A DNA stretch of 64,000 nt from Gordionus sp. m RMFG-2023 (GCF_954871325.1 NC_088775.1:37425561-37489560); one strand, 5' to 3'; positions 1 to 12,613 are shown, numbered from the stretch's first letter. Made by a program: numbers and translations. The notes: generated from the sequence alone by a model not told the origin.

Positions 1-466
1 GAAAAAGCTGGATCCTTCACAAGAAGACTACCAGACGAAGAATATATCAAGCTCAAATCGATATGTTCACCTACCGACTTCATCAATCCATCGATATAGA
101 TTGCAAAATTCAGGTTATTACACCCGAGGAAATCTACAAGTTCGAACTTATTATTATTTAACGCAGATGTACAAGGTAAAAATGAAAGTTATATCAGTTG
201 GGTAAGTAGATTATGCATTTAAAAAAATGAGTGTTTTGGTAGACGATAGTAGAGTTATTGAAAAAGTAAAAATTTTGTCAATCAGCAAAAATATTAGGCA
301 GAAAATTACGTTAAAAGAAAACATTACATTAGCAGAAGTTCTTACTTTAAGAGATGATTTTGAGGAGTTAGAATTAAAAGAAAATATAATTGCTAAAGTT
401 GAAAATATTTCTTTATAGGAAAAACAGAAGATGATACAATCGTGAAACATGTAGGAAGGCAAAGAG

Positions 467-850
467 CAGAGTTGTACAAAAGATCTTCTTTGAAGATTTT
501 TTAGCGAGATCTAGCTCAAAAATTTGAGCAAGATCTTTGAAGATCGTAAAATTTGAAGATCTTTTATTTTTTAAAAATTTTGTGTAACGATCTTCAAAAA
601 TCTTCATGATATTTATTTTTTTACCCCTTTATTAAAAGCCCAGATTTTTTTCAATTTTCATCAAGGCAGGAGGAGAGGTATAAAACATAAAAGAAATATT
701 ATATTAATAAAATTGAAAAACATCTGGGCTTTTAATGAAGGGGTAAAAAAATAAATATCATGAAGATCTTTGAAGATCGTTGATCGCAGCGTTACACAAA
801 ATTTTTAAAAAACAAAAGATCTTTTTATTTTGAGCAAATGTACAACTCTG
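467..850. mobile_element. Non-autonomous hAT element (384-bp foldback MITE)
   Basis: It has perfect 12-bp terminal inverted repeats CAGAGTTGTACA, long internal inverted repeats built on the word GATCTTTGAAGATC, and an exact 8-bp target duplication GCAAAGAG at 459-466 and 851-858. An 8-bp duplication and CAGAG-type ends are the hAT signature. It carries no coding sequence and sits in the gag region of fossil A, so it is younger than that element. Confidence 0.93.
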
Positions 851-1548
851 GCAAAGAGGTAGGAAAACAGAAGAAAACAAGCAAGTGGTGAGATATGGAG
901 ACCACCACGAAAGACAAAATTTACAATCTAATTACGATAACAGACAACGATGGACAACAAGAGGCCATGACTTTCAAAGAAATAATTATCAAGGAAATAA
1001 TTACAACCCTAGATATCAGAACTATAATGCTAGTTATTACAACAACGTCAGGGCAAACTACCCAGGATCGTACAATAATTTTTCAGGATTTGATAATAGA
1101 ACTAGTTATAATAACAATAACTATAATAACCATAGATTTAATAATGATTATAATTACAGATATAACAGACATAACGATTCAAGATTTATTCAGATACATA
1201 AAAATAATCATAATATTGGAAATCAAGGAAGAAATCAAGTATGTAATTGTAGACATCATAACCACGATAATAGAATAGTCAATCGCGATACACAAAGAAG
1301 AGATAAAAGAAGATGAAAATGATAAATTAGAAAAAAAGAATATAATTTATATTAGAGATCTGCAAAAGTTTCAAGGCTTCCGTTTGGATTAAAGACTTTG
1401 TCAGCAATATTCCAACAAACTATGGACAATATATTCGGGGACATGAAAGATGTTATATTTTATATCGACTGCTGATTACTGGGGACGACGATGAAGCTCA
1501 TCTGAATAACATAAAAATGGTATTTGACAAGATATCAAAATATGGGCT

Positions 1549-1870
1549 TGTAAAAAAGCCCCTTACTCTCAACCCTTCCCTTTAGCTTAATCTACACTTA
1601 AATATCCAAGGGTTCTTCCAAATTATTTATTCACAATGATAAAATAACAACTAATATAAAATATATAAACCAATAACCAATAACTATCTCATTACATGAT
1701 CCGAGACATCCAATATACATTCCTCTTTGTTCTTCTCCAGCTGGCATCAAGTGATCTCCCCATTCTCCATTCTTCCCCCAAGGAAAATTAATTCTTCATG
1801 TCATAAAAATTGACTGACATTTAGTATATTATATTAAATTTACTTCTTCTTTTTTCTAACTGCTACAACA
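1549..1870 (-). repeat. Solo LTR of the 47.9-57.0 kb LTR family
   Basis: On the minus strand it reads TGTTGTAGC at one end and GGGGCTTTTTTACA at the other, matching in order the two LTRs near 54.45-54.88 and 56.59-57.02 kb. It is flanked by an exact 5-bp duplication GGGCT (1544-1548 and 1871-1875). It lies in the reverse transcriptase region of fossil A. The expected origin is LTR-LTR recombination that removed the internal part. Confidence 0.9.
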
Positions 1871-3315
1871 GGGCTTACACTAAATTTTACAAAAAGTATA
1901 TTTTTTAAAGACAAAACTACAGTTTTTGAGGCACGATATAGACCACAAAGGTATACATCCGAATGCAGATAAGATTAAAGCTATTTCAAACATGTCGGAA
2001 CCTAAGACAAAAGAGGAATTGGCACTATTTTGGGGATGGCGAGCTATTATCGAAAATTTCTATGTAATTTTACGGACATAGCTGATCCCTTATACAAAAT
2101 AGTTAATAAAGACAAATGGTTATCGGATAGTACACATCTAGAAAGCTACGATGACCTGATAAAACTGATAAATACTCCGCCTACGTTAAATTTTTATAAC
2201 CCGGATTTACCAGTAGGCATTGCAACTGATGCTTAAAAGAAAGGTCTAGATGCAGTCTTATTTCATATTGAGGGTGATGTTAAAGAGAAACTCATTACTT
2301 TCACGTCAAGAGTATTATTAAAAGAGTTAAATTATACAAATATTGAAAGAGAATATCTGTTATATACGTGGTAAAAAAAGTTAAGAATATTTAATTGGTA
2401 CGAGATTTACAATAATCACAGACTACAAGCCACTCATTTATATATTTACGAAGGAACTCAAGGACAATTCTTCCATTCATTGTGACTCCAAAAATTGAGT
2501 TTGGCTATAGGAGCTAATGACTTAGTACCAGGTTGTTTGTCAAGATTACCACAAATGAACACAGAAGAGATGGTATAAAAGATAGATGGTGAAATAATTG
2601 ATGACAAATTTTGGGACATACCAATAAATTTTAAAAGAATAGTTAAAGAAACTAGTATTAATAAAGAATTAATGGAAGTAATTAACAATATAAAGAATCA
2701 TGAACAGAGAAAGAATAAAACATATAAAAATATGGAATTGGAACTGAGCTTAATTAAAGATTGTATTTTTAAAGAAAATAGGATCATAATACAACGAAAT
2801 ATGAGAAACGTGATGTTGCAAGAGTTGCATAAAGGGCATCTGCTGGGAAAACGAAATACCTCTAAATAATGGTACAGCAGATTTAAAACAAATGTTAATA
2901 ATATTTACTCTAAATTTTAGAAGGGGAAGAAGTGATGATAAAACAGTATGAAATCAAAGTATACAAGTTCAAGATCAGAGTCTTAACAGTCAAAGACCAA
3001 TCAGAAATATTATGTTGTCTAAAAAATTTCATAATGAATATAAAAATATTTTAAAAATATAATAAATAATAAAATATTTTCTTTTAAATAAACTTTCAAT
3101 AGCTTATGCTATGTGGATCAAAACTAATGAATTATCCTAGTGATGACTAACGATAACTACCAAGATCAACAAAGGACAAACGAACAATAAATGATGAAGA
3201 AACCAGTAAACAAGACAAACGATAAGATGTTAGACAGAGGGTGAAAACTTAAAAAAAAAGAGTGAAATGTTAAGTAGTTGTAATTTTTTTATTATTTATA
3301 ATTCTCCTTTAAACT

Positions 3316-3425
3316 ACTTGTTTTGTTTTGGTAATGATATTCAAAATTTAAATTGTTTTTCTTTTTTTTACTTGTTTTTGTTTTGGTAATGGCATTCAAA
3401 ATTTAAATTGTTTTTCTTTTTTTTT
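3316..3425. repeat. Two-copy tandem repeat, unit about 54 bp
   Basis: The stretch beginning ACTTGTTTTGTTTTGGTAAT is repeated at once at about 3370 with one T indel and a two-base change. No coding capacity. The flanks, 3266-3315 and 3426-3600, are AT-rich with nothing recognisable. Confidence 0.8.
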
Positions 3426-3659
3426 GAACTACACTAATTCTAATTGTGAATGACATTATATTAGTTACAAATTTTATTATAAAAAATCGAATTTGATTTT
3501 ATATTTTTAGTGAAAAATTAAATTGATTCGTAAATAAAACAAAAAAATAAATCTCGTAATTTCGCAATTATTCAGAAGTCAACAGATATTTTTAATTCTT
3601 ATTATTTAGATATAAAATGCTTCTGACTGAAGAAGAAAACCAAGGCTAGAGAGCATATT

Positions 3660-4010
3660 ATATTAAACTTTGTCAAGTAAAAGTGAATCAACTCCGGTTA
3701 ATATATCTTTAGTAGAAAGTCTTCTTAAAAGAAGATGATGGTAACAAACAAAATCTGTTACAAAAATCGGATATTATTAGATATATATTAGTTAATTTTT
3801 CTAAAGAACCTAGGATTTTAGACTATTGGAGAAATAAGAGTAATTGATACCCAGAATTATGTAAATTGTCTGAAATGACAGTGCCGGCTACCCAAGTTAA
3901 TGTGGAAAGATGTTTTTCAACAATTAAATTTATACTATCTTATAGGTGTAATATGAGTGAGGCGAATCTTGAAATTATATCAATACCTCAATAAAAAATT
4001 TCAAGTAAAT
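3660..4010 (+). pseudogene. hAT transposase C-terminal (dimerisation) fragment
   Basis: A reading frame at about 3806-4000 gives RILDYWRNKSN, then YPELCKLSEMTVPATQVNVE, then RCFSTIKFILSYR. This is the hAT dimerisation domain: W.....YP.L...A...L..PA....VER.FS. The segment is interrupted by at least one in-frame stop and has no start. It is the tail of a dead transposase; the catalytic domain is not seen upstream, where fossil A ends. Confidence 0.8.
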
Positions 4011-4149
4011 GAAGTTAAATATTGTTCATATTAAAATTAATCCTTGATATTTATTTGTATATTTATAAATTAAATATTATTTTATAATGTACAATTAATA
4101 AAAATGAAGGTTTTATTTATGTGTTTTTTATTTAATGATGAAATAAAAA

Positions 4150-4325
4150 ATATTCTTCCCTAATATAATTCGAATGTAGGTTTGAATACAAAAGTGAACC
4201 GGTTTTTAGAGGTTCGAACCGAACCTATATTTTTATTTTTTACGAACCGAACCTACCTTGAACTGTTATTTTTATCAGAACTTAAACCTGAACCGAACCT
4301 ATATTCGTTTGGGTTTGGTACCCTG
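4150..4325. mobile_element. hAT right terminus with repeated CGAACC words
   Basis: A G+C-rich island carries GAACCGAACCTA-type words several times and ends at 4325 in GGTACCCTG, whose complement CAGGGTACC is a hAT-type end. The C-terminal hAT fragment lies just upstream, so this is probably the right end of that element. I do not find a matching left end or a second copy of the following 8 bases. Confidence 0.5.
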
Positions 4326-4394
4326 AATATAAGTAACAATTTGCACACAATTCTTAACGTCATCTATTTATTTATATATATAATTTAAAATTAT

Positions 4395-5275
4395 TAGTGT
4401 TGTAAACATTTCTAAAAATACCGAACGCGTTCGCGTTCAACGTTCATTGACAAAAATCGAACGCGTTCACGTTCAAGTTCATGTTCAAAAAAAGGAACGT
4501 GTTCACGTTCACGAACACGTTCATAAAACCGTTCAAAATTTTATGATAAATTTTTTTTTTTTAATTTAATTTAATATAAATAAACTTATATTTTTTAATA
4601 CAATATATTTTAGCGATGTTAAAAAATAATATAGTTTTATTTTGATAATATAATTATAAATAAAATATAATATAATATAATATAGCGAATAAAAAGATAT
4701 TTTAATTTATAAAAAAATTTTCTTATTAAATTTCAATAACAATTGTTTTCAAAATATTTATCTGATAGACAGGAACACTTGGCAGTTAATACGGCATTAG
4801 CTATACTAAAAACGCGCTCTACAGGGGCAGATGAGGGGATTGCGATATTATACTTAATAAACAGCTCTTTTAACGTGGAGAATTAATTAAAAACTTATTG
4901 TTTTGTTATTTGCAAAAAATTGAGATTGCCGCTATAAGTTTATTTTTAATAGGTTCGTTCTGTGGAAGTTTTATCCATGGCCATTGAAGTTTGAATGCTG
5001 GATGTATAATTGCAGAAAGAACATATTGATCCTTATATATATGTTCAAATCTTTAAAAAAATAAAATATATGTAATTAATTGAGTAGTAGTAGGTTTAAT
5101 ACCTTTTATTAATCCCATTTAATATGGCGTCTATCAATGGTTGACCATATTTGAGGCCACTAATTTTTTAATTTTAAAATAACTATCGTTATTGTTGGGG
5201 TCAAATATCCCAAATGCATTATTTCTTCAAATTTAATGATAATTTTGGTTAGAGAATACTTTTTGGGATATGTTT
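4395..5275 (-). pseudogene. hAT element fragment: 3' terminus plus transposase C-terminal half
   Basis: The end at 4395 reads TAGTGTTGTAAAC and is followed by an island of repeated ACGTTC words (about 4425-4530). Minus-strand coding remnants follow: near 4760-4850 SSAPVERVFSIANAVLTAK, the hAT dimerisation motif, and near 4910-5040 VLSAIIHPAFKLQWPW, typical of the region before it. Several stops interrupt it, and the 5' part is missing where the retroelement at 5.28 kb begins. The TAGTGYTGT end is shared with the element at 21091-21909 and with the foldback at 45098. Confidence 0.75.
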
Positions 5276-5279
5276 TAAG

Positions 5280-7860
5280 TAAAAAATAGAGACAATGAAG
5301 ATATTGAAATACCAAAAATGACCGTAGAGGAGTTAGATATAAAAACGTAGAAAATAAATTGGTAAAAAATATGGTTTCAGAAAATATTAAAATTAAAAAT
5401 TTGATGAATAATAATCAGGAAATAAAAAAAATTCATAATTTGGAATTAGATATTGTTTCAAAAACTGATGATGATTTTAAAAATTTGGAAAATATAAATG
5501 AAATAATGGAAGAATAAATCAAATTAGAATGCTAATGAGCGAAATGTAAGGAATGGAGAAATCATTTGTGTGGAAAATAAAGTTCAGATTATTGATAAAA
5601 TTGAAAATTTAGTAGATAATATTTTGGAAAGTACGGAAAATGTAAAAGCAAGTTTTCTTGAAATTGTAAATATTAAATGTGACGAAAATGTTACATATTA
5701 ATGAAATTGATAAAATTTTGGATTTGGAAATTGATAATGTTTTGAAAACTAATGTTGAGGGTTTTAAGTTGGAAATTGACAGTAGGATATGTGAAGAAGA
5801 ATCTGAGTTAGAAAATAATTATATAAAATGTGGTAAAATGTATAAAGAATCAAATTTGGAGCAAGAAAAATTGCCTGTAACACTAAAATTCCTGGCGAAA
5901 TTTGTAAGAGAAGGTTTGTTAAAGGAAAAAGGGTCACATGAAAATTTGGAGAAGTTACGAAATACGGTGATAAATTTAGGAATCAAATATGCAGAAATTT
6001 TTGAGGAAAAATTAGGATGTTTGGTGGATTATGAAGTAGATATACGTTTAAAAGAGGGATATATACCACAGTATTGTGCAGTCCACAGGGTACCTTTCGA
6101 ATGGAGGGCCGAAATGAAAATTGAATTAAATAATTAGTTTTGCCCTATTGGATATAGTAAATGGGCAACACCATTGGTTCCGGTGCGGAAGGCCAATAAG
6201 TTGAGAATTTGTGCGAATTTTCGTGTTATTCTAAATCCATGGGTAGTTGAAGTAAAATACCCGTTACCAGAATTGAGGAAATTTTAGCGAATTTAAGAGG
6301 GGCAAAATATTTTTCCAAAATAGATTTTTCATGTGCATATTTACAATTACCTATGAAAGAATGTACAAGGAAATTATTGACAATAACAACGTTTAAAGGA
6401 TTATTTACTTTTTGTCGGTTACCGTTTGAGTTAAGTATTTCAGCCCCGATTTTTCAGCGCACTAAGGCTGCAGTTTTTCAGGGTTTGGAAGGAATTTTTT
6501 ATTATATGGATGACGTTTTAGTGACGGGAGTAACGGTTGAGCAACACAATCAGAGATTGGAGGAAGTTTTCATAAGAATCAGAGATAAGAATTTAAAAGC
6601 GAGTCGTGAAAAGAGTGTTCTGGGTGTAACTGAAGTTACATATTTGGGACATAAAATAAATGGGACCGAAATAAGGCCCTTAGATAAAAATTTAATAAAT
6701 ATTGCGAATATAAATAAACCTATTACGAAAACGGAGGTACAATCATTTTTGGGTATAGTGAATTATTATCATCGTTTTATATAGGATTTTGCTAAATTGG
6801 CTGCGCCATTATATTAATTATTAAAGAAAAATGTACGTTTTGAATGGAAAAGTGAACAAGAATTGGCATTTATAGCAATGAAATTGAAAGTGGGAAAGGA
6901 ACCCATTTTGGTAAATTAGAAGTAATTTTAGCGGTTGACGCATCCAATAAAGGTGTGGGTGGAGCATTGTTAGATTTAATGGACGAAATTGAGAGACCTG
7001 TTTTGTTTTTTTCGAGAGTATTTCGTGATGTAGATCGGTGATTGAAGAAGCATTAGCTGTTATTTTCGGTCTTAAAAAATGTCGAGAATATTTAATTGGT
7101 AGGAAATTTGTGGTATACACGGATCTTAAACCGTTGATTTATTTATTTAAGAAAGACAATAGAGAATTGGTGATATCATGACTTCAACGGTGGTTATTAT
7201 TAGTGGGTAGTTTTGATTTGGAATTAAGGTATAGGCATGGAAATGAAAATCATTTACCAGATATTTTATCGAGATTGGGAGTTGGTGAAGAGGCCGATGA
7301 AAAACTGTCAGGTCAAGATAGGAAATGTGAAGCAGCCTTAATTTGTACTTTAACTTGTGGTTTAAGGGGCGATCCCACCACATGAGAAGATATTAGATAT
7401 TATACGTTAAAATATGAGGAAAAAATCATGGGATGTCGGTGAGGATAAATTCAAATGTATTGAAACTGAGTTAACTGTGGTAGACGGTTGCATTATGAGA
7501 GGGCATAGAGCGGTTATACTAAGTCAACTGAGAGACAAAGTTCGGAAAATATTACACGCGGGACATCAAGGGATTTCACGAATGAAACAGTGGGGAAGGG
7601 AATATGTTTGGTGGCCTGGAATGAATGGGGAAATTGAAAAAATGTGAAGTCTGTAACGCATGGGCGAACATGCCGTGTCGGGATAAGAAAAGTGTTTGGC
7701 CGAAAGTAAACAGAGCTTGGGAAAGAGTACATATGGATTTTTTTGAGTGTAATGATAAAAAATTTATTTTAAGTGCAGATGCTTTTTCAAAGTGGATTGA
7801 ATTTGAAGAGGTACATGGTTTAACTACGGGAATTGTTATTAAACATAAAATTATTCATAC
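5280..7860 (+). mobile_element. Ty3/gypsy retrotransposon fossil C, internal region
   Basis: A second Ty3/gypsy lineage, distinct in sequence from fossils A and B. Parts in order are an Asn/Glu-rich region (about 5290-6000), reverse transcriptase (about 6000-6790, with the catalytic box YMDDVLV), RNase H (about 6930-7270) and the start of integrase (about 7520-7860) with the H-H-C-C zinc finger and the first catalytic Asp in the word HMDFFE. No LTRs are seen at either side. The copy is broken, with several breaks, and abuts a hAT relic on the left and an opposite-strand DNA transposon relic on the right. Confidence 0.85.
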
Positions 7861-9646
7861 CTGGCATAAGTCTGCTGTTTTCATCAGAATTATAAAATTC
7901 TATTACTTTAATTTACAACGTCATTCGAAATTATTCTACTTGGTTTTATGATATTGACAAAACACCTTTTTCTTCAATTAATTGTTTAGCTGTCCGAGCC
8001 ATAAAATTTTTGGTTGAAAATTCCTTTTCAATTTTATCAAGCGTTTAAGATTTTGATAAAACTGTTAAAATTTGTATTTTTTTGATTGCGAGAACTTGTA
8101 GCATTTCTTTTAGTTGATATATCCTTTCGGCTTCATCTTTTTTTGCTTGATTCTCTAGATTTATTTTAAAAACTTTTTTAATTTTTCCCTGAATTTTCAA
8201 AAATTTATTTCCAGGATATTTTTCCATTTAGCCTTTTCTTTTTAATAGGTGTCTCCCCTAAAAATGTCAAAGTTTCATTTAAAGTTGAAATTGAAGTATT
8301 AAAATCTGTATAAGATTCGGGATTATTGCATGGTTGATCAGGTTGAGAATCGCGAAATGTTTCATTAATAGTTGAGGTAGAAGGTAAGTTAGAAATAGAA
8401 GGTAAGTTAGAAATAGAAGGTAATGTGATAGGGATCGTAGATGTAAAAGGTAAGATGGGATTTGTTGAATATTTTTTTCCGGCAAGAACTACAAATTTTT
8501 TGATTAATTGATAAGCTAGAATTCACTTATATCATCCACTGTAAAACACCTCTAAGATCGTAACGTACTGAATGAGATTTTATTTTAAATGGGTTGCAGC
8601 ATTTTACAGGAATTGAAGACATTTAAAATATAATTTTTTTAAATTAATAAATAAATTTAATTTCTTAGAAAAAAGGCTATGTAAAATTAATCAATAAAAA
8701 TGACGGCTGTTGCTGTTGGAATTAATTCTGAATATTGACTTTATGCCAAATATAATTATTTTATTTTAATTAATTATAAGTAGATTAAAATAATCTTTAA
8801 AATGAAAATATATTTCTGACGATCTAATAATAATTAATTATCTGGCAATGAAAAATAAACTTCATCATTCACTCACAGAGTTGCCAGGTCAAAAAATCTC
8901 GAATTTAAGAAGAAATTTGGGACGAATATAATCTTTAGGTTGGGGTGAAGAGATTATTGAGTTTACTTTTTATCATCATAGTTGTTACTTTATTACTTTT
9001 TACAAAATCTTATTATTTATTCCTTATAATGCCTTCAAATTAAGGCGTTTTGCGTTATATTTAAAATAATACAATACAATTTGGTAAATGTTGTTTTGAG
9101 TTTTTTAACATTTAAAAAATGCAAAATAATCAGATTTTTTAGGATGTTCGTTTTAATGCTATTATTCATAAATATTGCCCACTTTTTAAAAAAAATAATC
9201 ACTCAATATTTGGTATAATATAGGATTTAAGCCATCTATTGACCCAGTACTCGTCCCAATCTAGGATTTTGTACAAATATTAAGAAGTATAATGTCTATC
9301 TGTAAAAAAAATTTTAAAGAAAAAAAGAGCAATTTTTATTTTATAGCCATTTCCGGTTTTTGTAATAGACTTTTTTTCAATAAAATAAATTTTATGTCAT
9401 ATTAAAGAGCTATTTAATAAAATTTAAATCATGTCTTTAGCTTAATTACTTTTTGAGATATTTAAAATTAAATATAGTGTATTTTGGAATTTCCGCGTTT
9501 CTAAAGATGACCATATCTCATGAAGTAAGCTGAGTTGAGAATTAAAATTTTATATTTTTACTAGTTAGTGTATATACTACCTTCATACAAATTTGAAAAA
9601 AAATTGAAGGGGGTCGGGTTGAATCTTCAGTTGATTTGATATGGAA
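7850..9646 (-). mobile_element. Long-TIR DNA transposon relic (N-terminal half of transposase plus 5' terminal repeat)
   Basis: The end at 9646 reads on the minus strand ATTCCATATCAAATCAAC, close to the ends at 17217 and 19738 (ATTCCACGTGAAATAGACC and ATTCCATGACAAATCGACC). A decayed gene runs downwards from about 8622. I infer it belongs to the same transposon family as 17217-19738; there the C-terminal half of the protein survives, here the N-terminal half. The left part is cut off by retroelement fossil C. The stretch 8650-9630 holds only this terminal-repeat-like, AT-rich DNA. Confidence 0.6.
7860..8622 (-). pseudogene. N-terminal half of a long-TIR transposon protein (zinc-finger type start)
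   Basis: From ATG at 8622 the frame opens with MSSIPVKCCNPFK, and a little later has QKICSSCRKKI, a C-X2-C pair that with the earlier CC could form a zinc site. Then come a Ser/Thr/Pro/Ile-rich linker (about 8240-8470), FLGETPIKKKR, and EMLQVLAIKKIQILTVLSKS at about 8045-8110. Further down are KEFSTKNFMARTAKQLIEE-like words and FYNSDENSRLMPG. From memory this order (CC..., ICS.CR, ETP.KK, LQILTVLPKSWS, ARKAKQLVEEKG, FY.SDD.SR.MPG) matches a protein found in many invertebrate genomes and often labelled cc8L18.2-like. Several stops and frame changes show that it is dead. Confidence 0.55.
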
Positions 9647-9737
9647 TACAACATATACAGAATTTTTCTTTGTTTTTATTCAAGTTCCCCATCAATAATT
9701 GATCCTCACATGTTCTAAATAGCACTTCTGAATTAGC

Positions 9738-10430
9738 ATATCAGAATCCAAATGACCACAGAGGTCTGCAATGGGTGGGTTTAAACCGAATGCCCACCTC
9801 CCATGCTTTTTTAAATTTACCCGCCTGCCCATTTATCTTTTAAATTTATTTTAGTAGTTGTTTGGCTGTTTATTTATTTTAATGTATTTTTACTTTAACT
9901 TATAAAATATGCATTATAAAATTTAATAAAATTTTTTTTTAATAGAAGTCTGTTTTCTGTTCACCCGAAAAAATATTACTATTTACCTACCCATTGTTTG
10001 GTTTTAAAAATATTTTTAACCCGCCGGCTCATCCACCAAATGTTCAAAATCTTTTAACCTGCTAATTGCATCTAATTACTTTGAAAAAGAAGAAAAAATT
10101 TAACTAGCACCTCCCTATGACATAATCCTTATATTACCTGATACCTCAAAACACAGATATGAACGACTTAAAATATTTCTAAATAAATATCAGACGTGAC
10201 TATACAATGTCCATAGTTGTCATATGGTGAGGTTTAACATTAATAATCGTATTTATTTACTTCATTTTTATAATAACTTTATTTAATGTATAATAAAACA
10301 TTCATTCATTGAATCTAAAATTATATATCATATGTCAATTGAATATCTCGATAATTTCTGGCATCTTAACAATTATTCCATCAAAGAGGAACGCTAAAAA
10401 AATAGAAAATATAATAAAGATTTGGAAAAT
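9738..10430. other. AT-rich DNA with one hAT-like end and a short coding-like stretch
   Basis: At 9738 CAGAGGTCTGCAATGGG starts an island of CCCACC and CCCGCC words running to about 10050, like the subterminal parts of the hAT elements elsewhere here, but I find no partner end. At about 10100-10190 a plus-strand frame gives APPYDIILILPDTSKHRYER, and at 10330-10396 another gives EYLDNFWHLNNYSIKEER before a stop. They are more complex than the AT background, but I recognise neither and cannot join them by clear splice sites. Confidence 0.35.
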
Positions 10431-10436
10431 AAAGTT

Positions 10437-11450
10437 TGTTATATTTGAATGTTTATATAAATTTTAAAAGGTTACGCTATTTTAATTATATAACTTTCTT
10501 ACATTTTATATTATCTTATGGAGGTCAATGTAATTGCATATTAGTAGAAGTTAAATGACATAATTATAAAAGACTATATATAGGAAACAATTTTATAATA
10601 AATAATCTATTGTTTTGACTATAAAAAATGGCGACGAGATAAAAAAAATTAAGTCGCACGGTTTTCGGTGAAGTTTAATAATATATAGAATTATAAAAAT
10701 TTTCTGTTATAAAAAAAAATTATATATATTTAGAAATTATGGATAAAATTATTCTCCAGGACTTTAAAAAGGAAGATTGTTCTATCGAGGACTACGTTGA
10801 TTATATCAAATATATACTAAATGTGAAAAATATTCCTCAAACTGACGCCACTTTAAAAAAATTATATATAGCTTATAGAGGAATAAACATTATAACTGAT
10901 ATTAAAAAAATTACTCTTCCTAGGAATATAGAGGAGGTAGGATGGATTGACATATATAAAATAGCAAAACAACTATATAAAGATGAAAGAACTATTTTGG
11001 CACCAAGAATTGATTTCATTAGATTAAGTCGCGGGGCTACTGAATCCGTAATGAGCTTTATAAAAAATATAAAGGAGCTAGCCCGAAGATGCGAATTTGA
11101 AGATAATGTAGAAATGAGAATTCGAGATCAATTAATCGCCGGACTAACAACTGGATAAAGAACTACGATTAAGATATCCAGATAAAGACCAACCGTTAAG
11201 CTTAAACAAAGTGGTTATAAAATCAAAGAGCCGAATAAACATGATAATGATAATCGGATAAAACATGATAAAAATAATCGGCAGTATAATGATAATGATA
11301 AACGGCACTATCAAAGGGAAGAACGACGAAACCAAATCAATAATACAAATTGAACAAAGTCAAAAAGGAAGGCAACCGTAATAAAAAGATTGATAAACGA
11401 TCTTAACTTGGTGGGAAAGAAGATTATATTTGAATGTTTATAAAATTATA
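10437..11450 (+). mobile_element. Ty3/gypsy-like fossil with LTR, primer site and gag only
   Basis: A probable 5' LTR runs from TGTTATATTTGAATG (10437) to 10628. It is followed at once by TGGCGACGAGAT, placed and spelt like a primer binding site. Gag is at 10739-11158: the residues RLSRGATESVMSFIKNI followed by ELARRCEFEDNVEMRIRDQL are the retrotransposon gag pattern. After gag a purine tract GGTGGGAAAGAAGA precedes a second copy of the LTR start (about 11424). No pol is seen, so this is a small, non-autonomous or reduced copy of a third lineage. It is old; the second LTR fades soon after its first 30 bases. Confidence 0.7.
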
Positions 11451-12159
11451 TTCTATCATTTTTTTGGTATTAAATTAATGAATACATTTTATAATTTATT
11501 AACCATAATCATTGTATGGTAAATAATTATTATATCGAAATCGAACTATTATTACATTCATAACATATTAAGCAAAGTCAATATTAATAAAAGAATATAT
11601 CGGCGCCGATATTAAATATCGGATCGGGCCAATACCTGTAAAAACCGATCCGATTTTACTTTTTTTTGTTATTTTATGTTATATATATTTATATAGTTTA
11701 TTTTACAATTTATTTTTAAAACAATGGAAATGCACAACACCCCCTATTTTTTTATAGATTTATAAAGTAATTTAATTATAAAAAAAGAACAAAGTTTTAT
11801 CGAAGATTGGTAGCAAAATTAATTTCCTCAAGAATCAAATACGAAGCATCACACATCCTCAGTCCTTTTCAATTGGGTGTTGTAAAATTATTATATAATG
11901 CAGCTAAAATCATCTTATTTCAAATTATTATAGGTGACAAGTTTGAGTTATATTTTTTATAAGCCTGTCCTTTCATTGATCTTTGGAATGAGACCTCATA
12001 AGAAACTGGTAATATGATACCGCAATAATATGCCCTGCTGAATAGCATTTACATAATTCTTTATACTTTTTTCATATATAAAATTTTCAAAATCGTATAG
12101 TTAATTTTTCTAAAAATCGTTCAACAAAGTAATCAACCATTTTTCATGATAATTTCCCT
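11451..12159. other. AT-rich DNA with a hAT-type terminal motif
   Basis: At about 11600-11670 the words CGGCGCCGATATT, ATATCGGATCGGGCC and ACCGATCCGATTTTA closely resemble the left end of the element at 30306-31000. The rest may be the 3' part of the hAT gene interrupted by the piggyBac (see 14503-17050), read on the minus strand, but nothing there can be identified with confidence. Confidence 0.4.
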
Positions 12160-12613
12160 TTAACCCTTTCGGTCGCGGTAGTGCAAATATAAAACCACCT
12201 TTTAACCTTTATATCTTCTAAAGGAGTTGATCATATAAAATGAAACCACCACGAATATATATTAAAAGATATTCTTTTTCATATGTTTGTGGAGGAGTTA
12301 TTTTTTAATTTTTTTTTCGCGCCTTTATTTCAAAATACGTTTTTTACGGTGATTTTTCTTAAAATTCCAATTTTAATTATAAGTAAGTATATTTATCAAA
12401 TATTTTTAAATATATATTCCTCACTATTTTATCTATCTTTCTAATATTTATTTTTGCTCAAATAAATAATATTTATATATTATTTTGATCTTTTTAATGT
12501 GGTATATTAAACTAACCACTGCCACTTAACAACAATATTTTTAATATTTATTTTTTTAAATAATTGATAAATTTTGCCAACTCATTTCGCAATAATTTTA
12601 GCTTGTTATATAT

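Larger units (their letters stand above)
1..3265 (+). mobile_element. Ty3/gypsy LTR retrotransposon fossil A (gag to env-less 3' end, 5' end outside window)
   Basis: The window opens inside the gag gene of a Ty3/gypsy element of the same family as the copy at 39.5-44.7 kb, read here on the plus strand. Parts in order are gag (from base 1), the Asn/Arg/Tyr-rich nucleocapsid region (about 885-1316), reverse transcriptase (about 1340-2240, with the family words GMASYYRKF), RNase H and the integrase zinc-finger part (about 2240-2870), then the Gln/Asp-rich tail (about 2900-3060). Its 3' end is put near 3265 at a purine run followed by TGTTAA, but the LTR beyond cannot be matched to copy B. Two other elements lie inside it (467-850 and 1549-1870). 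It is clearly an old, heavily broken copy with many breaks. Confidence 0.85.

Noticed and set aside
885-1316. Two overlapping long plus-strand frames rich in Asn/Ile/Thr
   Set aside because: They are the same nucleocapsid-coding repeat of fossil A read in two frames, not separate genes.
9738-10080. Complete hAT MITE starting CAGAGGTCTGC
   Set aside because: No matching right end or second copy of AATGACCA was found, so only one end is noted.
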